Shown: positions 35,294-45,706, numbered from the stretch's first letter. The stretch: DNA of 53,310 nt from Budvicia aquatica DSM 5075 = ATCC 35567 (GCF_000427805.1 NZ_ATYS01000038.1:1-53310), one strand, 5' to 3'. The notes: a model not told the origin generated them from the sequence alone. Numbers and translations are program-made.

Positions 35294-35857
35294 ATGACAA
35301 ATAACAATCATATGCTGCCCGTCGGATATATGTATAAAACGGTAAAAACAAAGCCCGATTGGATTAAAACTCATCGGGTCGACGATGTTTATTCTGTCAG
35401 TTGCTGCGTATCTACTGATTTTATGGATGATTGGATTAATCAATGGAAACATAATGGATATTGGTTATTTAACTCAGCGCAAGATATTGAGGAGATTGCC
35501 AAAAATAATAATATATCGTTAAAGGATATGACGTTATTTTTTTACTGCAGCTATCAATATCAGTGGAATGAGCTTGATAAAAAATGGACTAATTTTGAAC
35601 CGGATATAGCGTTTGAAACTCATATAATTATGCCGGATAAGGCTGAGTTGCAAGGTTATGATGTTGTTAGCTTTATTGGTGAAAATAGTGCCGGATGTTC
35701 ACCATTATCCTGTAACCAAATGGCGGATAAATTAATAGTAAATAACCATTGTCTGCTCAATGATTTTGATGAAACAAAAGCATATATCGAGTCCGGAATA
35801 TTTAATAGTTGTGAACCTGGGCCATATCGAATTTTAGCCGTATATCGAATTATGTAA
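35294..35857 (+). CDS. Unrecognised 187-residue protein, AT-rich
   Basis: I do not recognise the family. The protein is soluble, without signal peptide or membrane segment, and rich in aromatic residues, Asn and Cys. The C-terminal part has an ordered SPLSCNQMADKLIVNNHCLL, then DFDETKAYIESG and CEPGPYRILAVYRI. It looks like one globular domain, in size and composition similar to many immunity-type or small cytoplasmic proteins; that is a guess. Codons are clearly more AT-rich than in the flanking ydbL and bax genes, suggesting recent transfer. The ribosome site is weak (GGCTGAG). It stands alone, with 240-260 base gaps on both sides and no clear terminator. Confidence 0.65.
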   Translation: MTNNNHMLPVGYMYKTVKTKPDWIKTHRVDDVYSVSCCVSTDFMDDWINQWKHNGYWLFNSAQDIEEIAKNNNISLKDMTLFFYCSYQYQWNELDKKWTNFEPDIAFETHIIMPDKAELQGYDVVSFIGENSAGCSPLSCNQMADKLIVNNHCLLNDFDETKAYIESGIFNSCEPGPYRILAVYRIM

Positions 35858-36117
35858 TCAATATTTGGCCAAATAATAGGGTTGAGATTTGGTTGATATT
35901 ATGGATAATCAGCCCAATATTTAGTCTCAACAGGTATCAAAACGCTCTGTAATAAGTCATAAACCTGCGCTAAAACAAATTTTGTGCAGATTTTTGTCCA
36001 AAATAAAGATATGATCTTATACAATTATATCGTTTTGTTACATCTTGCAGCTTTCAATTTGCATTAACATCATTAAAGTTTGAGCGTCTGTATATTTTTA
36101 AACTAGTCAGGAGTTAT

Positions 36118-36915
36118 ATGCCTTCACTTGTTTTAAAGATAATAGGATCAACAATTTTTCTACTGAGTTTGAGTACATCGGCCAGTTGGGCATCAACTAG
36201 TACCGAGTCTCATCAAGAGTATTCTCGCAACGGCAAGTTAAGCGATCTCCCTGATTTGCGACAATACCCTTCTGGTACCCAGAGAAAGAAAGCGTTTTTA
36301 AACGCGGTAGTCCCTATTATCGATAAGCAGAATAGTCAAATTCGCCAAGAGCGCGAATGGCTATTAAAAAAGCGCAACACAAAAAACTGGAGCCAGCAGG
36401 ATATTGCTAAGGTCCGGCAGATATGTGATCGCTACAAAGTTAACTGTGCGACTAACCCGGAAAAGATTAACTGGAATTCGTTGCTCAAGCGCGTTGATAT
36501 CATTCCGACTCACTTAGTCGCTACGCAGGCTGCAACCGAGTCTGGTTGGGGAACATCGAAGTTAGCCCGCACCAATAAGAACCTTTTTGGTCTGCGCTGT
36601 GGTAGTAAAAGTTGTAACAGCAAAAATGGTGGGGTGCAGGGGTATTCAGCCTACACCTCAATTAATGATTCTGTTACGGCTTATATGATCAATATGAATA
36701 CTCACTCTGCGTACGATACGTTGCGAGAGTCGAGAGCCACTTTAAGAAGTCGCGGCGATACTGTTACGGCAGATCACCTGATTAATAAATTGGGCAACTA
36801 CTCCCGTTTAGGCTCAACCTACAGTGATTATCTGCGTAAGATGCTCGATCACAATCAGGGTTTAATTCGTCAAGCAGAGTCCAGTATCGAAACGGTAAGC
36901 AGTAATGATACTTAA
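36118..36915 (+). CDS. Bax-type glucosaminidase
   Basis: The 265-residue secreted protein has a signal peptide of about 25 residues (ASWA-STS). A C-terminal glucosaminidase domain (about 120-250) is of the type found in E. coli Bax. The catalytic Glu141 lies in ATQAATESGWGTSKLA, followed by NLFGLRCG, GVQGYSAYTSINDSV and INKLGNYSRLGSTYSDYL. It should cut the N-acetylglucosaminyl bonds of peptidoglycan in the periplasm. AGGAG precedes the ATG by 6 bases, and a stem-loop with T-run follows. Confidence 0.88.
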   Translation: MPSLVLKIIGSTIFLLSLSTSASWASTSTESHQEYSRNGKLSDLPDLRQYPSGTQRKKAFLNAVVPIIDKQNSQIRQEREWLLKKRNTKNWSQQDIAKVRQICDRYKVNCATNPEKINWNSLLKRVDIIPTHLVATQAATESGWGTSKLARTNKNLFGLRCGSKSCNSKNGGVQGYSAYTSINDSVTAYMINMNTHSAYDTLRESRATLRSRGDTVTADHLINKLGNYSRLGSTYSDYLRKMLDHNQGLIRQAESSIETVSSNDT

Positions 36916-36968
36916 GTGATGTGAACGGGCTTGGTTTAACCGAGCTTGAACCAATCAGTTAGTCGAAA

Positions 36969-37003
36969 AAATCAGGAACCAGCCCGCTGGCTCCTGATTT
37001 TTT
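36969..37003 (+). terminator. Terminator of the Bax-type gene
   Basis: AATCAGGA.CCAGC pairs with GCTGG.TCCTGATT (one mismatch) around a very short loop, followed by six T. Confidence 0.85.
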
Positions 37004-37143
37004 ATGCCTTTAAAACGCAGGAGATTGTATTACTAAAGCTTATCGCTCTGGCGTAAACGGATATTGCGCGGCCAGTTAACATTTTTTTGTGCAGATAAAG
37101 CCTATGATTAATGGTCAATCCTATTCCATCAGGAGTTTTATCT

Positions 37144-38040
37144 ATGAAGATTTTTACTATTGGTTTTCTCTCTTTATTTGTCACAGCGGCACTAACGGCG
37201 CAAACCTTTGCTGAAGTGAAAGTACTCACGCCAGAGAAGGGCGGAACGCCAAATAAAGTCTACGATCAGAAAACAACAGCGCCGGAGCTTACCGTTGCTA
37301 CTTATAATATGGCCGCCGGGCGGGTATCAAATATTCAGGATGTTGCCGCGGCGATTAAATCGCTGGATGCCGATATCATTGCGTTAAATGAAGTGGATAA
37401 TAAAACGGGTCGTAGCGGTAACGTTGACCAAATCGCAGAGCTGTCTCGGGTGACCGGAATGCACGGCGCTTTTGGTAAAGCGATTGATTTTGACAATGGC
37501 GGCTATGGGGTCGGTATATTGTCTAAATACCCTATAGAGAAACAGCAGGTCTTTAAACTACCTTCCGGTGATGATGAACAGCGGGTTTTATTGGTTGTAG
37601 AGGTGAAAAAGCCCGGCTTTGATGCCCCGATTCTATTTATGACTACTCATCTTAGCTGGCAGGAAGACCCCGCTTTGCGACTTCAACAAATCAGAGAGAT
37701 AGAAAATATTACCATTGGTAATACAGACTCTTCGTTCAATGAAATTGCTTCGAGCATTAAGATCCTTGCCGGTGATTTTAATGATGTGATGACCAGTACC
37801 TCATTAGCTGAATTACAGCGTTACTGGAATCCGCTAAAAAGTGACAATCTTGATATTCGAACCTGGCCGGCAGCTAATCCTGCATTAGATCTTGACCACA
37901 TCTTTGTTTATCGTGGTCAGCGATGGGCGGTGGAAAACATGGAAATACCGAATAAGCAGGCTGAATGGAAACAGGTTAACTGGCCGGCGACCAGCGATCA
38001 TGTGCCGGTAATCGCAAAAATTAAGCTGTTAGAGCAGTAG
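37144..38040 (+). CDS. Secreted endonuclease/exonuclease/phosphatase-fold protein
   Basis: The 298-residue protein has a signal peptide of about 23 residues (TFA-EVK). An EEP (DNase I-like) domain follows from about 45. Motifs are LTVATYNMA, DIIALNEVD (metal-binding Glu), MTTHLSW, ILAGDFND (catalytic Asp/Asn) and the final TSDHVPV (catalytic His). Exported members act on nucleic acids, phospholipids or phosphoinositides, so the substrate cannot be told from sequence. I start at 37144 because AGGAG lies 8 bases before it; the frame opens 11 codons earlier without such a site. No operon partner is evident. Confidence 0.87.
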   Translation: MKIFTIGFLSLFVTAALTAQTFAEVKVLTPEKGGTPNKVYDQKTTAPELTVATYNMAAGRVSNIQDVAAAIKSLDADIIALNEVDNKTGRSGNVDQIAELSRVTGMHGAFGKAIDFDNGGYGVGILSKYPIEKQQVFKLPSGDDEQRVLLVVEVKKPGFDAPILFMTTHLSWQEDPALRLQQIREIENITIGNTDSSFNEIASSIKILAGDFNDVMTSTSLAELQRYWNPLKSDNLDIRTWPAANPALDLDHIFVYRGQRWAVENMEIPNKQAEWKQVNWPATSDHVPVIAKIKLLEQ

Positions 38041-38070
38041 TATTGGTCAATCAGTTGCTTATCTATAACT

Positions 38071-38103
38071 AAAGCACCGACGATATAATCGTACGGTGCT
38101 TTA
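38071..38103. terminator. Hairpin terminator between the EEP gene and azoR
   Basis: AAAGCACCG and CGGTGCTTT form an outer stem, with ACGAT/ATCGT as an inner stem and one bulged base. It lies between convergent genes; the T-runs are short. Confidence 0.65.
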
Positions 38104-38170
38104 ACATTCGATCTAAGTATCCGATTTTAACTAAGGCTTATTAGCCTTAAACTCACGGAATGACTTGTTA

Positions 38171-38797
<627 letters not shown>

Positions 38798-38995
38798 TTA
38801 GTCAATAACAGGCTTTCCCTGTGATGTGAGCATATTATTCACATCTTGATAAACTTGATAGCGCAATAATTAGATGTGATTGTTCGATTTTTTTGAATGA
38901 GTTTAGACGTTGATGAATCAATCTAGCGCTTAAGATTATGGTAATATGGGGCCGATAACAGTCAATAAATGAATAAGAATACAGGATTGTAGATA

Positions 38996-41900
38996 GTGAA
39001 ATCCCCGCTTGCCGGTCTTTCCGGTCAAATTAGTCAGATGATGCTTCGAGATCAACGCCGCTTACGCCGTCGTTTAGAGAGCGCCCGCAAAATAACTGAC
39101 CAAGATAAACTTTCAGCCATTGCCGGCGATATTCAACGAGATATCGATGCCGGTATGCAGAGTATTGCTAACCGAAAAGCCACTTGCCCTAAAGTCAGCT
39201 ATCCGGAAAACTTACCGGTCAGTCAAAAGAAAGATGAACTGCTGGCTGCTATTCGCGACCATCAGGTGGTTATTATTGCCGGTGAAACCGGATCCGGTAA
39301 AACCACTCAGATTCCTAAAATCTGCCTGGAACTCGGGCGGGGAATTAAAGGCATTATTGGTCATACTCAGCCAAGACGACTGGCTGCCCGTTCGGTTGCC
39401 AGCCGCATAGCCGATGAGCTTAACGTTACGCTCGGTAGCAGCATTGGCTATAAGGTTCGGTTTAATGACCGCATTGGCGAGAATACCTTAGTTAAGCTGA
39501 TGACTGACGGTATCTTACTGGCTGAAATTCAGCAGGATCGTTTTCTCAGCCAGTACGACACCATTATTATTGATGAAGCCCATGAGCGCAGCCTGAATAT
39601 TGATTTTATTCTGGGTTACCTGCGCCAGCTATTGCCTAAGCGCCCCGATCTTAAAGTCATTATTACCTCTGCGACTATCGATCCGCAGCGTTTTTCACGC
39701 CATTTTAATAACGCCCCTATTATTGAAGTTTCTGGTCGTACTTATCCGGTAGAAGTCCGCTATCGACCGATTGCTGATGAGTCTGATGAAGGCGACAGAG
39801 ATCAACAGCAAGCCATTCTGGATGCGGTTGACGAGCTAATGCACGAAGCGCCCGGCGACATTTTGGTGTTTTTAAGCGGCGAGCGAGAAATTCGGGATAC
39901 CGCAGATGCGCTAAACAAACGGGACCTGCCTCATACCGAGGTTCTGCCACTGTATGCGCGTTTGTCTAATAGCGATCAAAATAGGGTATTTCAGTCACAT
40001 ACTGGGCGGCGGATTATTCTGGCGACTAACGTGGCTGAAACATCGCTGACCGTACCGGGCATTAAGTATGTGATCGATCCGGGAACTGCCCGCATCAGCC
40101 GTTACAGCTTTAGAACCAAGGTACAGCGGTTGCCGATTGAGCCCATTTCTCAGGCTTCGGCTAATCAGCGTAAAGGGCGCTGTGGCCGGGTATCGGACGG
40201 AGTCTGTATCCGACTTTATGCGGAACAAGATTTTCTCTCTCGGCCGGAATTTACCGATCCTGAAATTTTGCGTACCAATCTGGCTTCAGTCATTCTACAA
40301 ATGACCGCTATTGGTCTGGGGGATATCGCTGGGTTTCCGTTTGTGGAAGCGCCGGATAAACGCAATATTCTTGATGGCGTTCGCCTGTTAGAAGAGCTGG
40401 GTGCCATGGTTCAGCAAGATAACGGGCACAGCCAACTCACCGCTATCGGGCGCCAGTTAGCCCAGTTGCCTATCGATCCGCGTCTGGCTCGAATGGTGCT
40501 CGAGGGGCAAAAGAACGGATGCGTACGGGAAATGATGATTATCACTTCTGCGCTGTCGATTCAGGACCCGCGTGAAAGGCCTTTGGAAAAACAGCAGGCT
40601 TCCGATGAAAAACATCGCCGTTTTAGTGATAAAGAATCTGACTTTATTGCCTTTGTAAACTTATGGAATTATCTCAAACAACAGCAGGAAGAGCTCACTT
40701 CCGCCCAGTTTCGTAAGCTATGCAAAACGGATTTTCTCAACTACCTGCGGGTACGAGAATGGCAAGATGTCTATACCCAGCTAAGGCAGGTTGTTAAAGA
40801 GCTGGGCTTTGCCGTAAATAGTATTCCGGCTGATTTTCGCAGCATCCATACCGGTTTATTGTCCGGTTTATTGTCCCATATCGGTCAGAAAGACGTTGAA
40901 AAACCAGAGTTCTCTGGTGCACGTAATGCGCGTTTTTCAATATTCCCGGCTTCCGGGTTATTTAAAAAACCACCTAAGTGGGTCATGGTGGCTGAACTGG
41001 TTGAAACAACCCGCTTGTGGGGGCGAATTGCCGCCCGTATCGATCCGGAATGGATTGAACCTATGGCTCAGCATCTGATTAAGCGTTCATACAGTGAACC
41101 GCACTGGGAGAAAGCTCAGGGTGCCGTGATGGCCAGCGAAAAGGTCACGCTGTTTGGATTAGCGATTGTTGCCGAGCGTAAAGTGAACTACGGCGCTATT
41201 GATCCTATCGTTAGCCGTGAGCTGTTTATTCGCCATGCACTGGTTGAAGGTGACTGGCAAACGCGTCATCCGTTCTTTAAGGCTAACCTGCGCTTGCTTT
41301 CTGAAGTGGAAGAGTTAGAAAACAAATCTCGCCGTCGGGATATTCTGGTCGATGACGAAACGCTATTTGCCTTTTACGATCGGCGGATTGGTGATGAGGT
41401 AGTCTCAAGCCGACATTTTGATGCGTGGTGGAAAAAGGCGGTCAAGCAGCAACCTGATTTGCTTAACTTTGAGAAGTCGATGTTAATCAAGGAAGGAGCC
41501 GGTGATATCAGTGCGCTGGACTATCCGAACAGTTGGCATCAGGGCAATCTTAAACTGAAAATCACCTATCAGTTTGAGCCCGGTAATCATGCCGATGGCG
41601 TCACCGTGCATGTACCGCTACCTATCCTTAATCAGGTTGATGAACAGGGGTTCGACTGGCAAATTCCGGGGTTACGTCGTGAGCTGGTTATTGCACTAAT
41701 AAAATCATTACCTAAACCGGTACGCCGTAATTTTGTGCCAGCGCCTAACTATGCTGAAGCCTTTCTTGAACGGGCAAAACCCTTTGAGATGAGCCTGCTC
41801 GACTCCTTAGAGCGAGAACTGCGGAGGATGACCGGAGTCACGGTGTCGCGTGATAGCTGGCAGCTGGATATGATTCCCGATCATCTGAAAATTACTTATC

Positions 41901-42883
41901 GGGTTGTTGACGATAAAAACAAAACGCTGGCGGAAGGCCCGGACCTGCAAGCGCTTAAACAAAAGCTAAAAGGAAAAGTTCAGGAAACCCTGTCTGCCGT
42001 TGCCGATGATGGTATCGAACAGAGTGGTTTACATATTTGGTCTTTTGGCTCACTGCCTGATGTTTTTGAACAAAAACGCGGAGGCTATGCGGTTAAAGCC
42101 TATCCGGCACTGGTGGATGAAAAGAGCAGCGTAGGTATTCAACTGTTTGAAACTGAACAAGAGCAACAGCAGGCGATGTGGCAAGGAACCCGTCGTTTGC
42201 TCTTACTCAATATTCCATCTCCGGTTAAATATCTGCATGAAAAACTGCCGAATAAAGCAAAGCTCGGGCTCTATTTTAATCAGTTTGGCAACGTGCTTGA
42301 CCTGATTGATGACTGTATTGCCTGTGGTGTTGATAAACTGATTGCCGAACATGGCGGACCGTCATGGCAGGAAGAGGGGTTTAATCAGCTTCATGAACGT
42401 ATTCGTGCCGAGCTAAATGAAACCGTTGTAGAAATAGCTAAGCAGGTGGAACAAATTCTGACAACGGCTCACAGCGTGAATAAACGCCTCAAGGGCCGGG
42501 TTGATATGACCATGGCTCTGGCATTATCAGATATCAAGGTTCAGCTTAGCGGCCTGATTTATGCCGGCTTTGTTTGCCAAAGCGGCTGGAAGCGGCTGCC
42601 GGATATATTACGCTATTTGCAGGCGATAGAACGCCGAATGGAAAAACTGCCGGTAGACCCGAACCGGGATAGAGTACAAATGCTGAAGGTTGAAAGCGTA
42701 CAAAAAAGCTATCAGCAGTTGGTGAATAAGTTACCTCCACATAAACCTGTTGCCGCTGAAATAATGGATATTCGCTGGATGATTGAAGAGTTAAGAGTCA
42801 GCTACTTCGCTCAACAGCTTGGTACGCCTTATCCTATTTCGGATAAGCGAATTTTACAGGCCATTGAGCAGGTTACGGTGTAA
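38996..42883 (+). CDS. hrpA: ATP-dependent RNA helicase HrpA (DEAH box)
   Basis: The 1295-residue helicase (E. coli 1300) has Walker A GETGSGKTT at about 96-104, DEAH at about 193-196, SAT, and motif VI QRKGRCGRV. An HA2/OB-fold region follows, with the long C-terminal HrpA domain (RRDILVDDETLFAFYD, LLLLNIPSPVKYLHEKLPNKAKLGLYF, RVSYFAQQLGTPYPISDKRI). It acts on structured RNA, including fimbrial mRNA processing in E. coli, and in ribosome rescue. The start is GTG with AGGA 10 bases upstream; the nearest upstream ATG meets a stop at once. Confidence 0.97.
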   Translation: MKSPLAGLSGQISQMMLRDQRRLRRRLESARKITDQDKLSAIAGDIQRDIDAGMQSIANRKATCPKVSYPENLPVSQKKDELLAAIRDHQVVIIAGETGSGKTTQIPKICLELGRGIKGIIGHTQPRRLAARSVASRIADELNVTLGSSIGYKVRFNDRIGENTLVKLMTDGILLAEIQQDRFLSQYDTIIIDEAHERSLNIDFILGYLRQLLPKRPDLKVIITSATIDPQRFSRHFNNAPIIEVSGRTYPVEVRYRPIADESDEGDRDQQQAILDAVDELMHEAPGDILVFLSGEREIRDTADALNKRDLPHTEVLPLYARLSNSDQNRVFQSHTGRRIILATNVAETSLTVPGIKYVIDPGTARISRYSFRTKVQRLPIEPISQASANQRKGRCGRVSDGVCIRLYAEQDFLSRPEFTDPEILRTNLASVILQMTAIGLGDIAGFPFVEAPDKRNILDGVRLLEELGAMVQQDNGHSQLTAIGRQLAQLPIDPRLARMVLEGQKNGCVREMMIITSALSIQDPRERPLEKQQASDEKHRRFSDKESDFIAFVNLWNYLKQQQEELTSAQFRKLCKTDFLNYLRVREWQDVYTQLRQVVKELGFAVNSIPADFRSIHTGLLSGLLSHIGQKDVEKPEFSGARNARFSIFPASGLFKKPPKWVMVAELVETTRLWGRIAARIDPEWIEPMAQHLIKRSYSEPHWEKAQGAVMASEKVTLFGLAIVAERKVNYGAIDPIVSRELFIRHALVEGDWQTRHPFFKANLRLLSEVEELENKSRRRDILVDDETLFAFYDRRIGDEVVSSRHFDAWWKKAVKQQPDLLNFEKSMLIKEGAGDISALDYPNSWHQGNLKLKITYQFEPGNHADGVTVHVPLPILNQVDEQGFDWQIPGLRRELVIALIKSLPKPVRRNFVPAPNYAEAFLERAKPFEMSLLDSLERELRRMTGVTVSRDSWQLDMIPDHLKITYRVVDDKNKTLAEGPDLQALKQKLKGKVQETLSAVADDGIEQSGLHIWSFGSLPDVFEQKRGGYAVKAYPALVDEKSSVGIQLFETEQEQQQAMWQGTRRLLLLNIPSPVKYLHEKLPNKAKLGLYFNQFGNVLDLIDDCIACGVDKLIAEHGGPSWQEEGFNQLHERIRAELNETVVEIAKQVEQILTTAHSVNKRLKGRVDMTMALALSDIKVQLSGLIYAGFVCQSGWKRLPDILRYLQAIERRMEKLPVDPNRDRVQMLKVESVQKSYQQLVNKLPPHKPVAAEIMDIRWMIEELRVSYFAQQLGTPYPISDKRILQAIEQVTV

Positions 42884-42943
42884 CTTATTTTTCTTCTGCA
42901 TTATTAAGTGCGGCTTATTAAAACGGTTAACGGATCTTGATTT

Positions 42944-43588
42944 ATGAAACAACGAGAGTTCTATCAACAAAATCTCTCCGGTGATGCTTTTCCTGACGGT
43001 ATTGCTGAGTACTGTCAGTTTTATCACTGTGATTTTAGTCGCGCAGATTTAAGTGAAATACAGTTTATTCACTGTAAATTTTATGACGAACGCTCGTCAG
43101 AGAGCTGCTCTTTTTATCGGGCTAAACTGACTGATGCGAGCTTTAAACACTGTGATTTGACGATGGCAGATTTTCGACATATCAATGCATTAGGGTTGGA
43201 AATTCATGACAGTAAAGTACAGGGTGCTGATTTCAGAGGGGCCAGCTTTATGAATATGATTGGCCATAATAGCTATTTTTGTTCGGCCAGCCTGATACGC
43301 AATAATTTTAGCTATGCCAATTTCGAAGACGTGGTGCTGGAACAGTGTGAACTCAGCGGCAACCGTTGGTCTGAGGTTAACGTGTTGGGGGCTAAGTTTT
43401 GTGGTTCCGATTTGTCTGACGGTGAATTTCATCATATGGACTGGGCGTCAGCCAATTTTACCCACTGCAATCTGACCGGCTGCGATTTAAGCCAGTTAGA
43501 CCCGCGACGGGTTGATTTGACTGGGGTACAGATAAGCCATGAACAACAATCCCAACTGCTTGAACAGCTGGGATTGATTATTCTTTAA
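42944..43588 (+). CDS. Qnr-like pentapeptide-repeat protein
   Basis: The 214-residue protein is a right-handed quadrilateral beta-helix of A(D/N)LXX repeats and is the length of plasmid Qnr proteins (214-219). Qnr-specific marks are CKFYDERSSESCSFYRAKLTDASFKHCDLTMADFRHINALGLEI, QGADFRGASFMNMI, YFCSA, SYANFEDVVLEQCEL, NRW and the C-terminal DLTGVQ...LLEQLGLIIL. The two loops needed for gyrase protection appear present. Qnr proteins bind DNA gyrase and topoisomerase IV and lower quinolone susceptibility; chromosomal members are natural reservoirs. It lies 60 bases after hrpA and may be co-transcribed. No LexA box is seen upstream, unlike qnrB. Confidence 0.88.
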   Translation: MKQREFYQQNLSGDAFPDGIAEYCQFYHCDFSRADLSEIQFIHCKFYDERSSESCSFYRAKLTDASFKHCDLTMADFRHINALGLEIHDSKVQGADFRGASFMNMIGHNSYFCSASLIRNNFSYANFEDVVLEQCELSGNRWSEVNVLGAKFCGSDLSDGEFHHMDWASANFTHCNLTGCDLSQLDPRRVDLTGVQISHEQQSQLLEQLGLIIL

Positions 43589-43652
43589 GGTGATTTGCTT
43601 ATAGACGTGATTGCTGGTGGGCTATGTCGCTATTTGCCTATTAAGACCTTTT

Positions 43653-45047
43653 CTATCTGATGGTCATCCACACAGCAGGCACCATCAGCACAAACAGGGA
43701 AATAATAATAGAACGCTCAATAAAGCTGAAAGCTTGTCGCTTTTCTGATGCGCTATAGCGAGCATACAGAAAGACTAAAATGCCGGGAACATACAGCACC
43801 ACTGACATAAATAAGTTATCCAGGCCTGAGGCATAAATCAGCCACAGGCCATAAATACTGGCTCCGGCAGCGGCAAAGATCAGGCGTGAATTTTTGCGTT
43901 TTAGCGCCTCTTTAAACAAAAAGGCACCGACCAGAAAATAGGGGATCAGAATCATTTCTGAGGCGATAATCAGCAATGTATTGTAGTTACTGCCGGTTAA
44001 CCAGATTAACAATAGGCTGAGCTGGATAGTGCCGTTGGTTAACCATAAAGACGATGATGATGCTCCCTTGGCATTCTGGTGAATAAAAATTCGCGGAAAT
44101 GCACCGTGCTGAGCGGCCAGAAACGGAACCTCTGCCGCCATAATCGTCCAGCTCAGATAGGCTGCACTGACAGAAATAATAAGCCCCGCCGCAATGACAA
44201 TTTCGCCCCAGGGCCCCATCATCATGACCATCACTCCCGACATTGACGGGTTGCGCATTTCAGCCAACTCAGTACGCGGAACAACACCCAAAGCCAGTAA
44301 GGTAATTAACAGATAAACACACAGAGCCATTAAAACGGCTAATACGGTGGCTCGACCCACATCTGATTTTTTACGGGCGCGGCTCGATACGACGACTGCA
44401 CCTTCAATACCGATAAACACCCATAATGTAATCAGCATGGTGCTTTTAACCTGCTGCCATACCGGCGTACCTAATTCTACGCCGGTAAAATCAAGTTTGA
44501 ATGTATCAATATTGAAGGCCAGCAGGGCCAGTATAATAAACAGGACAATCGGCAGAAGCTTAGCCAGAGTAGCTATCAGATTAATTAAAGCAGCAGTTTG
44601 GACGCCGCGTAAAATCAGACCATGTACTGTCCAGAGCAGAATCGATGCTCCGATCGTTGCCTGCCAGGTATTCCCTTCGCCAAAAATGATATTGTCCGGC
44701 GTGTCGGTAAAAAAGCTTAAGGCAGCGAATACAATCACCAGATAAGATAAATTGGCGACAACGGCGCATACCCAGTAACCCCATGCGGAACAGAAACCGA
44801 TAAGCTCCCCGAAGCCTTCTTTGGCATAGGTGAAAATTCCGCCGTCTAAGTCGGGACGAATTCGAGTCAGTATCAGTAGGGCAAAGGCTAAAAACAGGAT
44901 GCCCGTTCCGGTAATAGCCCAACCGATTAGCAATGCTGCGGGGCTGGCAACTTCAGCCATATTCTGCGGGAGACTAAATATGCCGGCTCCCAGCATAGAA
45001 CTTAATACCAACGCCGTTAGCGTGGTAAGGCCGAGTTTTTTTTCCAA
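43653..45047 (-). CDS. ydgI: APC-family basic amino-acid antiporter, YdgI-like
   Basis: The 464-residue protein has about 12-13 membrane segments and the APC start VLSSMLGAGIFSLPQNMAEVASPAALLIGWAITG. It follows remembered E. coli YdgI (460 aa), with LDGGIFTYAKEGFGELIGFCSAWGYW and TLWVFIGIEGAVVVSSRARKKSDVG. YdgI is grouped with ArcD arginine/ornithine antiporters, but its substrate in vivo is not certain. No arginine deiminase genes are adjacent. It converges on the Qnr-like gene, and no clear terminator was found between them. Confidence 0.88.
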   Translation of the reverse strand: MEKKLGLTTLTALVLSSMLGAGIFSLPQNMAEVASPAALLIGWAITGTGILFLAFALLILTRIRPDLDGGIFTYAKEGFGELIGFCSAWGYWVCAVVANLSYLVIVFAALSFFTDTPDNIIFGEGNTWQATIGASILLWTVHGLILRGVQTAALINLIATLAKLLPIVLFIILALLAFNIDTFKLDFTGVELGTPVWQQVKSTMLITLWVFIGIEGAVVVSSRARKKSDVGRATVLAVLMALCVYLLITLLALGVVPRTELAEMRNPSMSGVMVMMMGPWGEIVIAAGLIISVSAAYLSWTIMAAEVPFLAAQHGAFPRIFIHQNAKGASSSSLWLTNGTIQLSLLLIWLTGSNYNTLLIIASEMILIPYFLVGAFLFKEALKRKNSRLIFAAAGASIYGLWLIYASGLDNLFMSVVLYVPGILVFLYARYSASEKRQAFSFIERSIIISLFVLMVPAVWMTIR

Positions 45048-45416
45048 CGTCAGATTCCTGAAAATGCGGGTGAGACCTAATGGCTGTAATTGGGATAAAG
45101 AGCAGTAAAAAAAGCGACTTACTCTTTAGCCCCCTAAATAATAGGCGCTGATTTTACGGAGCACCGTAGAGTGATGCAATGAATAATCATGCAATGCCGC
45201 TATCCGGGGACATATTTTTACCGAGATACATTCATCGGGGTGCATAGGCACAGAAGTGTTGCACTGTTATTGAACACTCTTTTTAAAATCAGTTGTTTAT
45301 TAAATATATTTAAAAGAGTGAGTTAGACGAAATATCATGATTTTTTGACCATTTTTTTATCATGGCACGCTAGATGCATTTCTCTGGATGAATAAATCCA
45401 AACAGAGGAATTGTTG
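45048..45416. other. Intergenic region upstream of the YdgI-like gene and the ggt fossil
   Basis: These 369 bases separate divergent features. No conserved palindrome or gene was recognised. GAGGAA at 45405-45410 still serves as a ribosome site for the pseudogene that follows. Confidence 0.4.
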
Positions 45417-45652
45417 ATGTTGCTAAAACCCCGAACTCTATTACCGCTATTTTTGGGCATATCGCTTGTTAGTACCGGAGTGGCTGCATTTGAGCTGCCG
45501 CCTAAAACCGAAGATCTCAAAAAGGGTGAAGGTCGTTGACGATTACACCGACACTATGGGGCATGCAGGGGCAATTCTTATTGACGCAAAAACGCATCTG
45601 ATGTTTGGCGCTACCGATCACCAGAGGTGACGGATTAGCGGCCGGATATTAA
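45417..45652 (+). pseudogene. ggt: Collapsed gamma-glutamyltranspeptidase gene
   Basis: The first 40 codons (ATG 45417, ribosome site GAGGAA) encode a signal peptide ending near VAAFELPP and stop at 45539. A shifted frame then reads DDYTDTMGHAGAILIDAKTH and GATDHQR. After one more frame shift comes DGLAAGY and a stop at 45650-45652. GHAGAI, GA.D.R and DG.AAGY are the C-terminal signature of GGT. About 80 of the usual 580 codons remain, so a large internal deletion fused the two ends, followed by frame drift. Confidence 0.85.
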
Positions 45653-45662
45653 TTTAGGGTAA

Positions 45663-45691
45663 ATCAGGAGCGGAGAATCCCCGCTCCTGAT
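45663..45691. terminator. Hairpin between the ggt fossil and the aldolase gene
   Basis: ATCAGGAGCGG pairs perfectly with CCGCTCCTGAT around seven bases, between convergent features. Neither side has a long T-run, so it is a weak terminator at best. Confidence 0.6.
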
Positions 45692-45706
45692 GCTTAGCCG
45701 ATTGCG

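Noticed and set aside
42884-42943. LexA (SOS) box upstream of the Qnr-like gene, as in qnrB
   Set aside because: No CTG-N10-CAG pattern is present in the hrpA-qnr gap.
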